DNA of 64,000 bases from JAAYLC01 sp964636665 (GCA_964636665.1 CAZWVT010000005.1:1-64000); one strand, 5' to 3'; counted from the stretch's first letter, positions 43,403 to 53,120 are shown. A program made the numbers and translations. The notes: generated from the sequence alone by a model not told the origin.

Positions 43403-46400
43403 TTAAAGATTGTACATCCTCCTGAATCACATCAGGAACTTTATTTATTTTATCCTGTAACCATTGGAAGAAAATATAGAGAATCGGGATTACAAACACC
43501 CCGAAAACAGTTCCAATTAAAAGACCTCCCACCGCACCGGTTCCAATAGCGTTATTTCCTCTTGCCCCGATTCCTGTTGAAAACACCAAAGGTGAAAGAC
43601 CGATAATAAATGCAAAGGAAGTCATCAGAATCGGTCGCAGACGAACTTTTGCACCTTCGAATGCCGCTTTGGCACGGGTATATCCTGCGCGACGTCTTTG
43701 CAATGCAAATTCCACAATTAAAATTGCATTTTTAGCCAAAAGTCCAATCAGCATAATCAAAGCAATTTGGAAAAACACGTTATTTTCAAGTCCTGAAACC
43801 TTGGTAACAAAATAAGCACCGAAGATGCCAATTGGAACCGAGAAAATTACCGAGAACGGAATCAGGAAACTTTCGTATTGTGCGGCAAGTAAAAAGTACA
43901 CGAATACAAGTACAAGAATTAAAATAAATACTGTTTGGTCTCCTGCTGAAATTTCCTCTCGTGTCAATCCGGAAAAGTCAATGGTAAAATCTTGTGACAA
44001 TGCTGTTTGACTTACTTCCTGTACTGCCCGAATCGCATCTCCGGTAGAATATCCGGGAGCGGCGGCACCGTTGATTCTCGCTGAATTAAATAGGTTAAAA
44101 CGCGTTACAGATTGCGGACCGTAAACTTTTTCAAGGGTAATAAATTGGGTAATCGGCGCCATTTCGTTTTGCGCATTTCTTACATAAATCCGATTTAAAC
44201 TTTCCGTAGAAGCCCGATCTTCAGGAAGCGCTTGAACATACACGCGATATTGTTTACCGTATTTGGTAAAGTCGGCGGTATAGAGACTTCCGATATAGCC
44301 TTGCAAAGCATTGAGAATAGATGTTACACTCACACCCGCTTCTTTAGATTTTGCGATATCCACATTGATTTCATACTGGGGATAATCCGTATTAAAAGAA
44401 GTTTGTGCATACATAATTTCAGGTCGTGCTGACAATGCTTCAATATAATCTTGAGCAGCTTCGTCCATATCAATAAAACTTCCTCCTGAACGATCTAAAA
44501 GCTGAAGTTCAAAACCTGAAGAAACACCAAATCCCGGGACGCTGGGCGGTTGAAAGAAAAGTATATTGGCGTCAGGAACGGTTGATGCGGCAGCAAACAA
44601 TTTTCCGATAATTGCTTCAACGGATTTTTCATCGTCTTTTCTGTCATCCCAATGGTCAAGTTTAATAAAACCGATTCCATAGTTGCTTCCGGCGCCGCTT
44701 ATCATACTGAATCCATTTACAAGAGAAACGTGGCGAATTCCCGGAATTTGCACGATTTTCTTGCGCATTTCCTGAGTAGTTGCAACCGTTCTGTCCAATG
44801 AAGCTCCTGCAGGCAATTCAAAATTTGCAAAAATCAACCCTCTGTCCTCGTCCGGGACAAAGCCTGTAGGTGTGGTATTCATTGCCCAAATAATACCGGC
44901 AGAACATGCGGCAAGAAACACTACGGTAATCCATTTGTGTCTGTAAAAGAAACTCAATGAGCGAACATAGCGATTTGTCGCAGCTTCAAAAGCAACATTA
45001 AATTTGGCAAAAAATCTTCCTATCCAACCTTTCTTTTTTACATTTTCATCATGTGATTTTAAAAACAAAGCACATAATGCCGGACTCAATGTCAAAGCAT
45101 TTACTGCCGAAATCAAAATAGCTACAATCAATGTAACTCCGAATTGTTCATAAAACACTCCGGTGGGACCTGTAATAAATGTTACCGGAACAAATACAGC
45201 TGCCATTACCAGCGTAATTGAAATAATGGCTCCTGTAATTTCCTCCATTGCTTTGTAAGTGGCTTGTTTGGGTGTCTTCCCTCCTTCTTCCAATTTGGCA
45301 TGTACCGCTTCTACTACAACAATGGCATCATCCACAACAATTCCAATTGCCAATACCAAGGCAAACAGTGTCAATAAGTTAATAGAATACCCGAATAAGT
45401 TGAGGAAAAAGAACGTTCCAATAATTGAAACCGGAACTGCAATTGCAGGAATTAGAGTAGAACGCAAATCTTGCAAAAAAACAAAGACAACCACAAAAAC
45501 CAATAAGAATGCTTCAATAAATGTAGCGATAACCTTATTTATAGATGCGTCCAAAAATTCGTTTGTATCCATATTCACATTATAACTCATGCCCTGAGGA
45601 AAATCCTCTTGCAGTTCTTGCATTATAGAATGAATATTTCTGATAATTTCCTGAGCATTTGAACCCGGAGTTTGATAAATTCCCATACTCACACTCGGAA
45701 AACCGTTCATAAATGACATTCCTCCATAGCTTTGAGCATCCATTTCAATATCCGCTATGTCTTTTAATCTTAAGAACTGTCCGTTTCCTAAAGCTCTGAT
45801 GACAATGTTTTCGTATTCTTCGGCTTCATTGTATCGCCCGCTATAAGTGAGTACGTATTCAAATGCTTGAGCGTCGTTTTGACCAAGAGAACCTGCCGCC
45901 GCTTCACGACTTTGTTCACGAATTGCTGTAGTTACATCAACAGGTTCCAAATTGTAAGCAGCTAGTTTTTCCGGTTTAATCCAGATTCTCATGGCATATT
46001 CCTTTGCACCAAAAACATTTACATCACCAACTCCTCTCACCCTTTTTATCTCGGGCAGCACATTGATATTTAAATAGTTCTGAATGTAAGTAGCGTCGTA
46101 ATCTGGATTTTCAGAATAGACCGCAAGGAACATCAGGGCACTTGTTTGTTGTTTTTGAGTAATCACTCCGGTTTGGATGACTTCTTGTGGCAATAAGGGA
46201 TTGGCACGTGCCACACGGTTTTGAACGTTTACCGCAGCAATATCGGGATCGACATCAGGTTCAAAAAACACACTGATGTTTGCACTTCCGTTATTACTCG
46301 CCGTAGAAGTAATATAGGTCATTCCTTCCACACCGTTTATCTGTTCTTCAATGGGAACGATAACACTTTCCAAAACGGTTTGCGCATTTGCTCCCGGAAA

Positions 46401-46544
46401 AGTAGCACGAACCTGAACCGTCGGTGGCGCAATGTCCGGGTATTGTGTTGTGGGCAAAGCGGAGATTCCCAAAACCCCCAATATTAAAATAATGATTGAA
46501 ACTACACTGGAAAGTACAGGACGATCTATAAATTTTTTTATCAT
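43377..46544 (-). CDS. RND efflux permease (HAE1 family)
   Basis: This 1055-residue inner-membrane pump is of the hydrophobe/amphiphile efflux (AcrB/MexB) type. It has twelve transmembrane helices and two large periplasmic loops. Signatures include MIKKFIDRPVLSSVVSIIILILG at the start, the proton-relay Asp pair in VLAIGIVVDDAIVVVEAV (helix 4, near residue 405) and a matching Lys in helix 10 (MLIGLLAKNAILIVEFA). Substrates would be lipophilic drugs, detergents or bile-like compounds. It lies 6 bp after the adaptor gene. Confidence 0.96.
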   Translation of the reverse strand: MIKKFIDRPVLSSVVSIIILILGVLGISALPTTQYPDIAPPTVQVRATFPGANAQTVLESVIVPIEEQINGVEGMTYITSTASNNGSANISVFFEPDVDPDIAAVNVQNRVARANPLLPQEVIQTGVITQKQQTSALMFLAVYSENPDYDATYIQNYLNINVLPEIKRVRGVGDVNVFGAKEYAMRIWIKPEKLAAYNLEPVDVTTAIREQSREAAAGSLGQNDAQAFEYVLTYSGRYNEAEEYENIVIRALGNGQFLRLKDIADIEMDAQSYGGMSFMNGFPSVSMGIYQTPGSNAQEIIRNIHSIMQELQEDFPQGMSYNVNMDTNEFLDASINKVIATFIEAFLLVFVVVFVFLQDLRSTLIPAIAVPVSIIGTFFFLNLFGYSINLLTLFALVLAIGIVVDDAIVVVEAVHAKLEEGGKTPKQATYKAMEEITGAIISITLVMAAVFVPVTFITGPTGVFYEQFGVTLIVAILISAVNALTLSPALCALFLKSHDENVKKKGWIGRFFAKFNVAFEAATNRYVRSLSFFYRHKWITVVFLAACSAGIIWAMNTTPTGFVPDEDRGLIFANFELPAGASLDRTVATTQEMRKKIVQIPGIRHVSLVNGFSMISGAGSNYGIGFIKLDHWDDRKDDEKSVEAIIGKLFAAASTVPDANILFFQPPSVPGFGVSSGFELQLLDRSGGSFIDMDEAAQDYIEALSARPEIMYAQTSFNTDYPQYEINVDIAKSKEAGVSVTSILNALQGYIGSLYTADFTKYGKQYRVYVQALPEDRASTESLNRIYVRNAQNEMAPITQFITLEKVYGPQSVTRFNLFNSARINGAAAPGYSTGDAIRAVQEVSQTALSQDFTIDFSGLTREEISAGDQTVFILILVLVFVYFLLAAQYESFLIPFSVIFSVPIGIFGAYFVTKVSGLENNVFFQIALIMLIGLLAKNAILIVEFALQRRRAGYTRAKAAFEGAKVRLRPILMTSFAFIIGLSPLVFSTGIGARGNNAIGTGAVGGLLIGTVFGVFVIPILYIFFQWLQDKINKVPDVIQEDVQSLNEGNNENS

Positions 46545-46550
46545 GATTTT

Positions 46551-47675
46551 TTATTTGAACGCGGGTTGTAATCCTCTTGCAATGCTGTCAAAAGCCACTT
46601 CCTGGGGGACGATTGGGGTATTGTTTCTCAATCTGGCAACACCTTGTGCTACGATTTTATCACCCACTTTAATACCTTCTTTTACAATATAAATATTATC
46701 TACCCGTCCCGTGACATCAATTGTTTGAGAACGGGCTAAAGTATCTCCCACTACTTGATAAACATAAATGATTCCCTGTCTTTCATAAGTAGCAGCAACA
46801 GGAAGCAAAGTCGCATTTTCATAAACTGTAGGAATTTTAATTTCACCGCTATAACCACTAGATAAAATATGATTAGGATTGTCAAATACTGCACGAAATG
46901 AAACACTTCCTGTGCTCGCATTCACCTGTGAGTTAATGGTTTCAATGGTTCCTTCAATAGGATATTCCATTCCATTTGCCAATAATAATTTTACTTTAGG
47001 CAAATTCTTAATTTTTTCTTGTAAGGTTTCTCCTTCGCTATTTTTAATAAAATCCAGATATTCTCTTTCATTTAAAGAGAAAAATGCATAAATCTTACTG
47101 ACGTCCGCAACTATTGTCAGCGGCTGGGTAGAAGTTGGGCTTACCAAAGAACCTTCACGGAAATTAATAGCACCGACATAACCGTCAACCGGACTTCGAA
47201 TGGTAGAATAACCTATATTGGCCTCAATTGATTTATGAACACTTTTTGCCTGTTCCAATCGTGCTTTTGCGCTTTCTAACTGAACTTCACTAATGATGTT
47301 TTTTTCGACCAAAGGTTTTAGTTTATCGACCTCCACCTGTGCCGCATTTACATTCGCTTGCGCCGCAGCCGCATCCTGATTGAGAGATTCAGTTTCCAAA
47401 CGGAACATCACTTGTCCACGTTTTACAGGCTGCCCTTCATCGACCATTACTTCGGTAATGTATCCTGAAGTTTTGGCACGAACTTCACTGTTGATAATTC
47501 CTTCCAGTTTGGTAGGGTATCTGTCATATCCGGTGATGTCTTTTGAAGGAATGGTAATAACGGGATAAGGTCTTGCCTGTGACATTTGTTGTTGATTAGG
47601 TTTATCATTACAACTACTTAATAATGCTATTAACAGCACAGGCAGCACAAAATATATGAGCGATTGTCTTTTCAT
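46551..47675 (-). CDS. RND efflux periplasmic adaptor (MFP) lipoprotein
   Basis: This 374-residue adaptor links the RND pump with the outer-membrane factor. It has a lipoprotein signal ending LLIALLSSCNDK, a lipoyl-like half-motif (EGIINSEVRAKTSGYITEV and IRSPVDGYVGAINFREGSLV), a helical hairpin between (about residues 95-135) and beta-barrel domains afterwards. I used the ATG at 47675; a TTG nine nt earlier runs into the regulator stop. It begins 10 bp after the MarR-type regulator stop, so the four genes form one operon. Confidence 0.94.
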   Translation of the reverse strand: MKRQSLIYFVLPVLLIALLSSCNDKPNQQQMSQARPYPVITIPSKDITGYDRYPTKLEGIINSEVRAKTSGYITEVMVDEGQPVKRGQVMFRLETESLNQDAAAAQANVNAAQVEVDKLKPLVEKNIISEVQLESAKARLEQAKSVHKSIEANIGYSTIRSPVDGYVGAINFREGSLVSPTSTQPLTIVADVSKIYAFFSLNEREYLDFIKNSEGETLQEKIKNLPKVKLLLANGMEYPIEGTIETINSQVNASTGSVSFRAVFDNPNHILSSGYSGEIKIPTVYENATLLPVAATYERQGIIYVYQVVGDTLARSQTIDVTGRVDNIYIVKEGIKVGDKIVAQGVARLRNNTPIVPQEVAFDSIARGLQPAFK

Positions 47676-47685
47676 TTTAGGCAAT

Positions 47686-48177
47686 TTATTCTTGATTGTT
47701 TTTTGATATCATTTTTTGTTTTAATGTTTCCATTAATTCCGAGGCTTGTTTTAAATAAGTTAAATACATCTTGTGAAAATCTAAATCAAATTGTTCTTCA
47801 GAATTCACAGGCAATTGACTGTTTACTTCTTTTTTGTAATCCATGATTTCCATGTGCAATTTTTTTTCATCTTTCCAACGTGCAATCATCTCTTCTATAG
47901 ACTTCACTAAATCATTGGGGTTTAATACAAAATATTTTTTTCTGTCTCCAGATTTGGTATAATATGTTACTCTTTCTGCAACTTGAAGCGTGTTTAAATG
48001 TGTAGAAATAGTACTTTTACTCGCATTTAATTCGCAAACCAAAGAATCAAAAGTCGTTCCTTTCTTGCCTTGAAGAATTAATGTTGCAAGAATACGCGCT
48101 GCCAGCGGTGCTATCGATTCTTTATGCTCGATATAAACACCTAATTTCTCTACCAATCTTTCTTTTTTTGTAATCAC
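47686..48177 (-). CDS. MarR/GbsR-like transcriptional regulator of the efflux operon
   Basis: This 163-residue winged-helix protein is of the GbsR/MarR type. The helix-turn-helix is at about residues 40-75 (TTFDSLVCELNASKSTISTHLNTLQV) followed by the wing (VTYYTKSGDRKKYFVL). The C-terminus is a long helix for dimerisation. I chose the GTG at 48177: the -7 promoter element at 48205-48212 overlaps the TTG at 48207, which therefore cannot be in the transcript. As first gene of the pump operon with a partly palindromic site in its promoter, it probably autoregulates and controls the pump. The inducer is unknown. Confidence 0.86.
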   Translation of the reverse strand: MITKKERLVEKLGVYIEHKESIAPLAARILATLILQGKKGTTFDSLVCELNASKSTISTHLNTLQVAERVTYYTKSGDRKKYFVLNPNDLVKSIEEMIARWKDEKKLHMEIMDYKKEVNSQLPVNSEEQFDLDFHKMYLTYLKQASELMETLKQKMISKNNQE

Positions 48178-48204
48178 GTTGAACGAACTGAGGAAAATCG
48201 AGCG

Positions 48205-48235
48205 CAAATATACGATTGGTTCTGTACTAACCGAA
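48205..48235 (-). promoter_or_regulatory. Promoter with candidate operator of the efflux operon
   Basis: On the minus strand, TATATTTG (48205-48212) is an exact -7 match, with TTCG at 48232-48235 in the -33 position. Between them GGTT-N7-AACC (48218-48232) is an inverted repeat where a bound repressor would block RNA polymerase. That makes it a candidate site for the MarR-type regulator encoded first in this operon. Confidence 0.5.
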
Positions 48236-48332
48236 CACAGTTAATACAAAAAGATTGTTAATTATTTTTGTTGCAATGAGAGATGATTGTTTCTGATAAA
48301 AAAAAGTGTAGTAAGAATAAGTTTGGATATAA

Positions 48333-48851
48333 TTACTTTATTAGTTCGTCATAGAGCATTTTAAAAGCTTTATTTAAAGTTTTTTCTATCACTTCCGAAC
48401 GATTTTTACCGAAGTTAAACTTTTGAGCAACAACACCTTCAGGCGTTGCTATTCCTATACAAACTGTCCCGATTGAATCCTCGCCTTGTCCTTTGGAAGG
48501 ACCTGCGATGCCAGTAGTGGAAATTGCATAATGGGCATCGAACACGCGACAGGCGCGTACCGCCATCATTTTAGCAACTTCCTCGCTTACGACATTGTAT
48601 TTTTCGATAAATGGAGCTGGAATTCCCAGAAGTTTTGTTTTTAAACTGGTTTCATAGGCTACTACTCCTCCCTTAAAAGTGGAAGACGCATCAGGATACT
48701 GAGTGATTTCTGAGGCAATTCTGCCACCGGTACAACTTTCTGCAACACTCATAAATTGAGTTCTAGCCTGTAATAACTCTCCAATTTTCTGAACAATCTT
48801 AATTCCTTTTAAAGTTGAATTTATATCAAATTTTTCACGTTCATTTCCCAT
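48333..48851 (-). CDS. CinA C-terminal domain protein (nicotinamide-nucleotide amidase type)
   Basis: This 172-residue protein is the CinA C-terminal/PncC domain alone. It hydrolyses nicotinamide mononucleotide to nicotinate mononucleotide in characterised members. The catalytic region is AESCTGGRIASEITQYPDAS (near 37-56), and later ISTTGIAGP (near 118) and the GTVCIGIATPEG block are conserved. The N-terminal molybdopterin-binding-like domain of full-length CinA is absent. It has its own -7 match upstream. Confidence 0.9.
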   Translation of the reverse strand: MGNEREKFDINSTLKGIKIVQKIGELLQARTQFMSVAESCTGGRIASEITQYPDASSTFKGGVVAYETSLKTKLLGIPAPFIEKYNVVSEEVAKMMAVRACRVFDAHYAISTTGIAGPSKGQGEDSIGTVCIGIATPEGVVAQKFNFGKNRSEVIEKTLNKAFKMLYDELIK

Positions 48852-48924
48852 TTTGTAGTATTGAATTCTGTGCGTAACTGTCGTATGAATTACAACGTCT
48901 CTTTTGAAAACTGTTATATCAATT

Positions 48925-48932
48925 CAAAAATA
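48925..48932 (-). promoter_or_regulatory. -7 element upstream of the cinA-like gene
   Basis: On the minus strand this reads TATTTTTG, matching TAnnTTTG, 73 nt before the ATG at 48851. The -33 element is not evident. Confidence 0.35.
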
Positions 48933-48967
48933 CAAGATTACTGTTTTGTGAAATTATAATTTAGATT

Positions 48968-49579
48968 TTATTTCACTTTTACTTGAAAGAGTTCTTGTTC
49001 TCCGATAAAACCTTTTAGGATATCGTCTTCATTAACTTTTCCAACGCCCGCAGGTGTGCCGGTAAAGATAATATCACCCGTTTTTAATGTGAAATATTGT
49101 GAGATATATTCAATAAGTTCATCAAAATGCCAGATCATATTTCCCGAATTTCCTTTTTGGACAACCGCTTCATTTTTCAATACTGAGAAATCGATGTTTT
49201 TTAAATCTTCAAAATCCGTTTTATTTACAAATCCGCCTACCAATGCTGAACCGTCAAAAGCTTTGGCTTTTTCCCAAGGCAATTTCTTTTCTTTCAATTG
49301 TTCTTGTAAATCACGGGCAGTAAAATCAATTCCCAGTCCGATGACATCGTAATATTTATGGGCAAATTTCCTGTCAATATATTTACCTACTTTTTTAATC
49401 TTAATGAGTAATTCGACTTCGTAATGTATTTCGGTTGAAAATTCCGGAATGATAAATCCTTGACTCTGGTTTAACAGCGCCGTATCCGGTTTAAGGAAAA
49501 TAATCGGTTCCGAGGGTTTTTCATTTTCGAGTTCGCGTACGTGTTCTATATAATTGCGACCGACACAAATAATTTTCAT
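48968..49579 (-). CDS. Fumarylacetoacetate hydrolase family protein
   Basis: This 203-residue protein has the FAH-family fold. Visible are ICVGRNYIEHVRELEN (residues 3-18), the metal ligands in EIHYEVELLIKI (near 50-61) and a third in GLGIDFTARDLQ (near 81-92), and the C-terminal GDIIFTGTPAGVG (near 170-182). Members cleave or decarboxylate beta-diketo acids such as acylpyruvates or oxaloacetate. Its size fits acylpyruvase/oxaloacetate decarboxylase-type proteins. It is 19 bp downstream of the exonuclease gene on the same strand, with no pathway partner nearby. Confidence 0.93.
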   Translation of the reverse strand: MKIICVGRNYIEHVRELENEKPSEPIIFLKPDTALLNQSQGFIIPEFSTEIHYEVELLIKIKKVGKYIDRKFAHKYYDVIGLGIDFTARDLQEQLKEKKLPWEKAKAFDGSALVGGFVNKTDFEDLKNIDFSVLKNEAVVQKGNSGNMIWHFDELIEYISQYFTLKTGDIIFTGTPAGVGKVNEDDILKGFIGEQELFQVKVK

Positions 49580-49598
49580 CTTAATTTACAGGGTGGTA

Positions 49599-50372
49599 TT
49601 ATAATTTGGTATTTAATTTTTGAAGTCTGATTCTAGTCAATACTTTCTTGGTATAAAGCGGAAAATCAGCATTTAAGAGCCACCCGAAATATCCCGGGTC
49701 TGTATCCAGTACTTCGGAAACAGCTTTGCCTCTGTATTTACCAAAAGAAAATATTTCCAATCCATCTGAATTCAAAGAAATAAATCCGGCAAAATCTGCA
49801 TGATCTTTATGGGTGCTGAAATCTGCTAAAAATTGGATGTCATTTTGTAATTCAGGGTATTTATCCAATTGCGCCAACAAAACTTCATAAGTAGCTTTAG
49901 TATCTGCCATAGCACTGTGGGCGTCTATTAACTCCTTGTCGCAATAAAAGCGGTAAGCAGCTTCCAAGGTTCGTTTTTCCATTTTATGAAAAATAGTTTG
50001 CACATCCACACTATGTGCTTTTTTTAAATCAAAATCGATTTCTGCCCGCAACAATTCCTCTGCCAACAAAGGAATGTCAAACCGATTGGAATTAAATCCT
50101 GCCAAATCGGAATCTTTCAATAACTCATATACACGAGGAGCTAATTCCTTAAATGTCGGTTCATTTACCACCATTTCATCAGTAATACCATGGATTTGAG
50201 AAACATGTAGTGGAATCGGCATTTCAGGATTCACGCGCCAAGTGTGACTTTCTTTATTTCCATTTGGATACACTTTGAGAACAGCGATTTCAACAATTCG
50301 GTCTTTGGCTACATTGGTTCCTGTAGTTTCCAAATCAAAGAAACAAATGGGTTTATTTAATTTTAAATTCAT
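49599..50372 (-). CDS. DEDDh 3'-5' exonuclease with ExoX-like C-terminal domain
   Basis: This 257-residue protein has an N-terminal DnaQ-like exonuclease domain (about residues 8-170) with the DEDDh motifs: ICFFDLETTGTN (Asp and Glu near 12-14), GFNSNRFDIPLL (Asp near 99) and DAHSAMADTKAT (His and Asp near 150-155). After a linker comes a small C-terminal unit (about 205-245) with FGKYRGKAVSEV and DPGYFGWLL, as in exodeoxyribonuclease X-like C-terminal domains. It probably trims DNA in repair rather than proofreading in the main replicase. The ATG at 50372 was chosen over a TTG 24 nt upstream. Confidence 0.9.
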   Translation of the reverse strand: MNLKLNKPICFFDLETTGTNVAKDRIVEIAVLKVYPNGNKESHTWRVNPEMPIPLHVSQIHGITDEMVVNEPTFKELAPRVYELLKDSDLAGFNSNRFDIPLLAEELLRAEIDFDLKKAHSVDVQTIFHKMEKRTLEAAYRFYCDKELIDAHSAMADTKATYEVLLAQLDKYPELQNDIQFLADFSTHKDHADFAGFISLNSDGLEIFSFGKYRGKAVSEVLDTDPGYFGWLLNADFPLYTKKVLTRIRLQKLNTKL

Positions 50373-50588
50373 TGGTTTTAAACTTTGGGGAATCAAAACA
50401 TTATCAGGTTTTTAATTCCGGCGGATTATTGGGGTACAAAGTTTCAATTAAATATTTACATGAATAGACAAAAACTAAAAAATGTGGATAGGAAGATACA
50501 AGAATTAATAATTTTGATGTTTGATTTTCATCCTTTATTTCTTTCAAGCTTTTTTCGCAAAATCAATCCACAAAAACCACTAACCTGC

Positions 50589-50596
50589 TATATTTG
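50589..50596 (+). promoter_or_regulatory. -7 element of the K+/H+ antiporter gene
   Basis: TATATTTG is an exact TAnnTTTG match, 25 nt before the ATG at 50622. No TTTG at the standard distance. Confidence 0.45.
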
Positions 50597-50621
50597 CAAT
50601 TAATTAGATTTTCTTTTCCGT

Positions 50622-52103
50622 ATGGAAATATTTTTGCTTACCCTTTCTATCTTATTCTTCATCAGCATTTTGGCTCAAAAGGCAGGACATCGGTTTGGCG
50701 TACCGGCTTTGTTGTTATTTTTGACTGTCGGGATGGTGTTTGGAACAGACGGCTTGGGGATAGCATTTGACAATATTGAAATTGCCCAAACAATCGGTTC
50801 GGTTGCACTCTGTATCATTCTTTTTTCGGGTGGTATGGACACTAAACTGGACGATATAAAACCCATTCTCCCCCAAGGTGTTATTTTGGCAACTGTCGGC
50901 GTGCTTCTTACTGCTTTATTTACGGGTCTTGCGGTTTGGTATATATTGGGCAAGACCATGGAGTCTGCTAGCGTTGGTTTTCTTACAGCTTTGTTGCTTG
51001 CCGCCACTATATCTTCTACTGATTCCGCTTCGGTATTTTCTATTCTGCGTTCCAAAGGATTGCATCTTAAAAACAACCTAAAACCCATGTTGGAATTAGA
51101 AAGCGGAAGCAACGATCCCATGGCATACGTTCTTACTATTACAATCATCAGCTTGTTGCAAATGGATACCGAGCCAAACTATTGGTTGGCTTTTGGAGAT
51201 TTATTACTACAACTCATCATCGGTGGTGCTGCCGGTTATTTATTGGGAAAACTCGCTGTCTACATCAATAATCATATTAAAATCGAAAATAAATCACTCT
51301 ATCCCATTCTCGTATTTACTTTTTGTATTTTTATTTTTTCGATTACTTACTATCTCAAAGGGAACGGTTATTTAGCAGTTTATATCGGTGGAGTTGTCAT
51401 TGGAAACTCGCGCTTTGTACATAAACGGTCTTCTTTGAATTTTTTTGACGGCATTGCTTGGATGAGTCAATTGGTTATGTTTCTTACTTTGGGACTTTTA
51501 ATCAATCCTTCGGAATTAATTCCCATAATTATTCCCGGTCTAATCATCAGTTTTATTATGATTTTTGTCACGCGTCCCGTAAGTGTTTTTCTTTCGTTGT
51601 TACCTTTTCCAAAAATGGGAATCAAAGATAAAGTTTTTATTTCATGGGTAGGATTACGCGGTGCTGTACCTATCATATTTGCAATTACAGTACTGGCAGC
51701 AGACCTTCCACATTCACGATTAATTTTTAATATCGTATTCTTTTGCACACTGGTTTCACTGATAATCCAAGGAACTTCACTGCCTTTGGTTGCCAAGTGG
51801 CTCGGACTTGCCGAAGAACCCGACAGAGCAAACGAATTGCATGATTTTGATGTAGAATTTTCGGATGAAATCAAATCCGTAACCTCCGAAATTAAAGTTA
51901 CCGTAAATGCATTGACAAACGGCGCCCATTTGATGGACTTGAAATTACCCGAAAAAACCATTGTAGTAATGGTCAAAAGAGACGGAAAATATTTTGTTCC
52001 CAATGGAAAAACAATCTTACACCCTAGTGATATGTTATTGGTTATAACCGATGATTACGACGCTCTTCGAGAAACCTACCGCAGGTTGGGAATGCCCGAT
52101 TAG
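50622..52103 (+). CDS. Potassium/proton antiporter (CPA, NhaP2-like)
   Basis: This 493-residue protein has about 12 membrane helices (residues 1-395) of the cation:proton antiporter type and a C-terminal RCK_C/TrkA-C domain (about 415-493). Motifs in the transport core are TISSTDSASVFSILR (near 123-137) and ELESGSNDPMAY (near 152-163), the conserved SND region that binds the ion. The layout (short RCK_C tail after the transporter) fits CvrA/NhaP2 K+/H+ antiporters involved in osmotic or pH adaptation. It is monocistronic and divergent from the exonuclease gene. Confidence 0.92.
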   Translation: MEIFLLTLSILFFISILAQKAGHRFGVPALLLFLTVGMVFGTDGLGIAFDNIEIAQTIGSVALCIILFSGGMDTKLDDIKPILPQGVILATVGVLLTALFTGLAVWYILGKTMESASVGFLTALLLAATISSTDSASVFSILRSKGLHLKNNLKPMLELESGSNDPMAYVLTITIISLLQMDTEPNYWLAFGDLLLQLIIGGAAGYLLGKLAVYINNHIKIENKSLYPILVFTFCIFIFSITYYLKGNGYLAVYIGGVVIGNSRFVHKRSSLNFFDGIAWMSQLVMFLTLGLLINPSELIPIIIPGLIISFIMIFVTRPVSVFLSLLPFPKMGIKDKVFISWVGLRGAVPIIFAITVLAADLPHSRLIFNIVFFCTLVSLIIQGTSLPLVAKWLGLAEEPDRANELHDFDVEFSDEIKSVTSEIKVTVNALTNGAHLMDLKLPEKTIVVMVKRDGKYFVPNGKTILHPSDMLLVITDDYDALRETYRRLGMPD

Positions 52104-52208
52104 TTATATTTTTGTTACCCTTTTAAAAACTTTTATTGACATTTCCGGTTTTTTGAATTTTCAATCCCGTTGATTTATGTGTATTTTAGCCTCGCTAAAT
52201 TATCTTTT

Positions 52209-53090
52209 ATGAAAGCATATATTTTTCCCGGGCAAGGAGCTCAATTTTCTGGAATGGGACTGGATTTGTATGAATCCTCTCCCGCCGCAAAAGATTTGTT
52301 TCATCAAGCAAATGACATTTTAGGTTTTGAAATCTCAAAAATCATGTTCAATGGCAGTGCCGATGAACTTAAAGAAACAAAAGTAACCCAACCGGCTGTT
52401 TTTATACATTCTACTGTATTGGCGACCGTTTTAGGCAATAATTTCCAACCCGATATGGTTGCCGGACACTCTTTAGGTGAATTTTCTGCACTTGTTGCCA
52501 ACCGAACTTTAAAATTTAAAGACGGTTTAAAATTGGTTTACCAACGTGCACTTGCTATGCAAAAAGCGTGTGAAATCAAACCTTCAACAATGGCTGCGGT
52601 TTTAGGACTGGAAGATGAAACAGTAGAAAAAATATGTTCGGAAACTCCCGGAATTGTAGTTGCTGCAAATTATAATTGTCCGGGGCAGCTCGTAATTTCC
52701 GGAGAAGTGGAAGCCGTGGAAAAAGCCTGCGAAAAAATGAAAGAAGCCGGGGCAAAGCGTGCTCTGATGCTGCCTGTAGGCGGTGCTTTTCACAGTCCGT
52801 TGATGGAGCCTGCACGAGAAGAACTCGCTACTGCTATTGAAAATACGACATTTAATAATCCGATTTGCCCCATTTATCAAAATGTATCGACCAAAGCCGT
52901 AAATTCTCCTGCCGAGATTCAAAAAAATCTAATCGCACAATTGACTGCTCCGGTAAAGTGGACACAGAGCATACAACAAATGATAAAAGACGGTGCTACT
53001 GAATTTATCGAAGTCGGCCCCGGAAATGTTTTGCAAGGGTTAGTTAAAAAAATCGACCGTTCTGCAATGGCTTCAAAAGCGAATTTGTAA
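52209..53090 (+). CDS. fabD: Malonyl-CoA:ACP transacylase
   Basis: This 293-residue enzyme moves malonyl groups from CoA to acyl carrier protein for fatty-acid synthesis. The motif FPGQGAQFSGMG (residues 6-17) and the nucleophile GHSLGEFSA (S88) are present, with the active-site His in GAFHSPLM (near 195). I used the ATG at 52209; the earlier ATG would add a hydrophobic 13-residue extension not usual in FabD. No other fab gene is adjacent. A weak hairpin follows the gene. Confidence 0.96.
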   Translation: MKAYIFPGQGAQFSGMGLDLYESSPAAKDLFHQANDILGFEISKIMFNGSADELKETKVTQPAVFIHSTVLATVLGNNFQPDMVAGHSLGEFSALVANRTLKFKDGLKLVYQRALAMQKACEIKPSTMAAVLGLEDETVEKICSETPGIVVAANYNCPGQLVISGEVEAVEKACEKMKEAGAKRALMLPVGGAFHSPLMEPAREELATAIENTTFNNPICPIYQNVSTKAVNSPAEIQKNLIAQLTAPVKWTQSIQQMIKDGATEFIEVGPGNVLQGLVKKIDRSAMASKANL

Positions 53091-53120
53091 TTCCATTAGC
53101 TCAATATCAAAAACTAAAAT

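Noticed and set aside
50385..50603. 72-codon plus-strand frame between the exonuclease and antiporter genes
   Set aside because: It overlaps the start region of the exonuclease and the promoter of the antiporter, and shows no domain or leader of its own.
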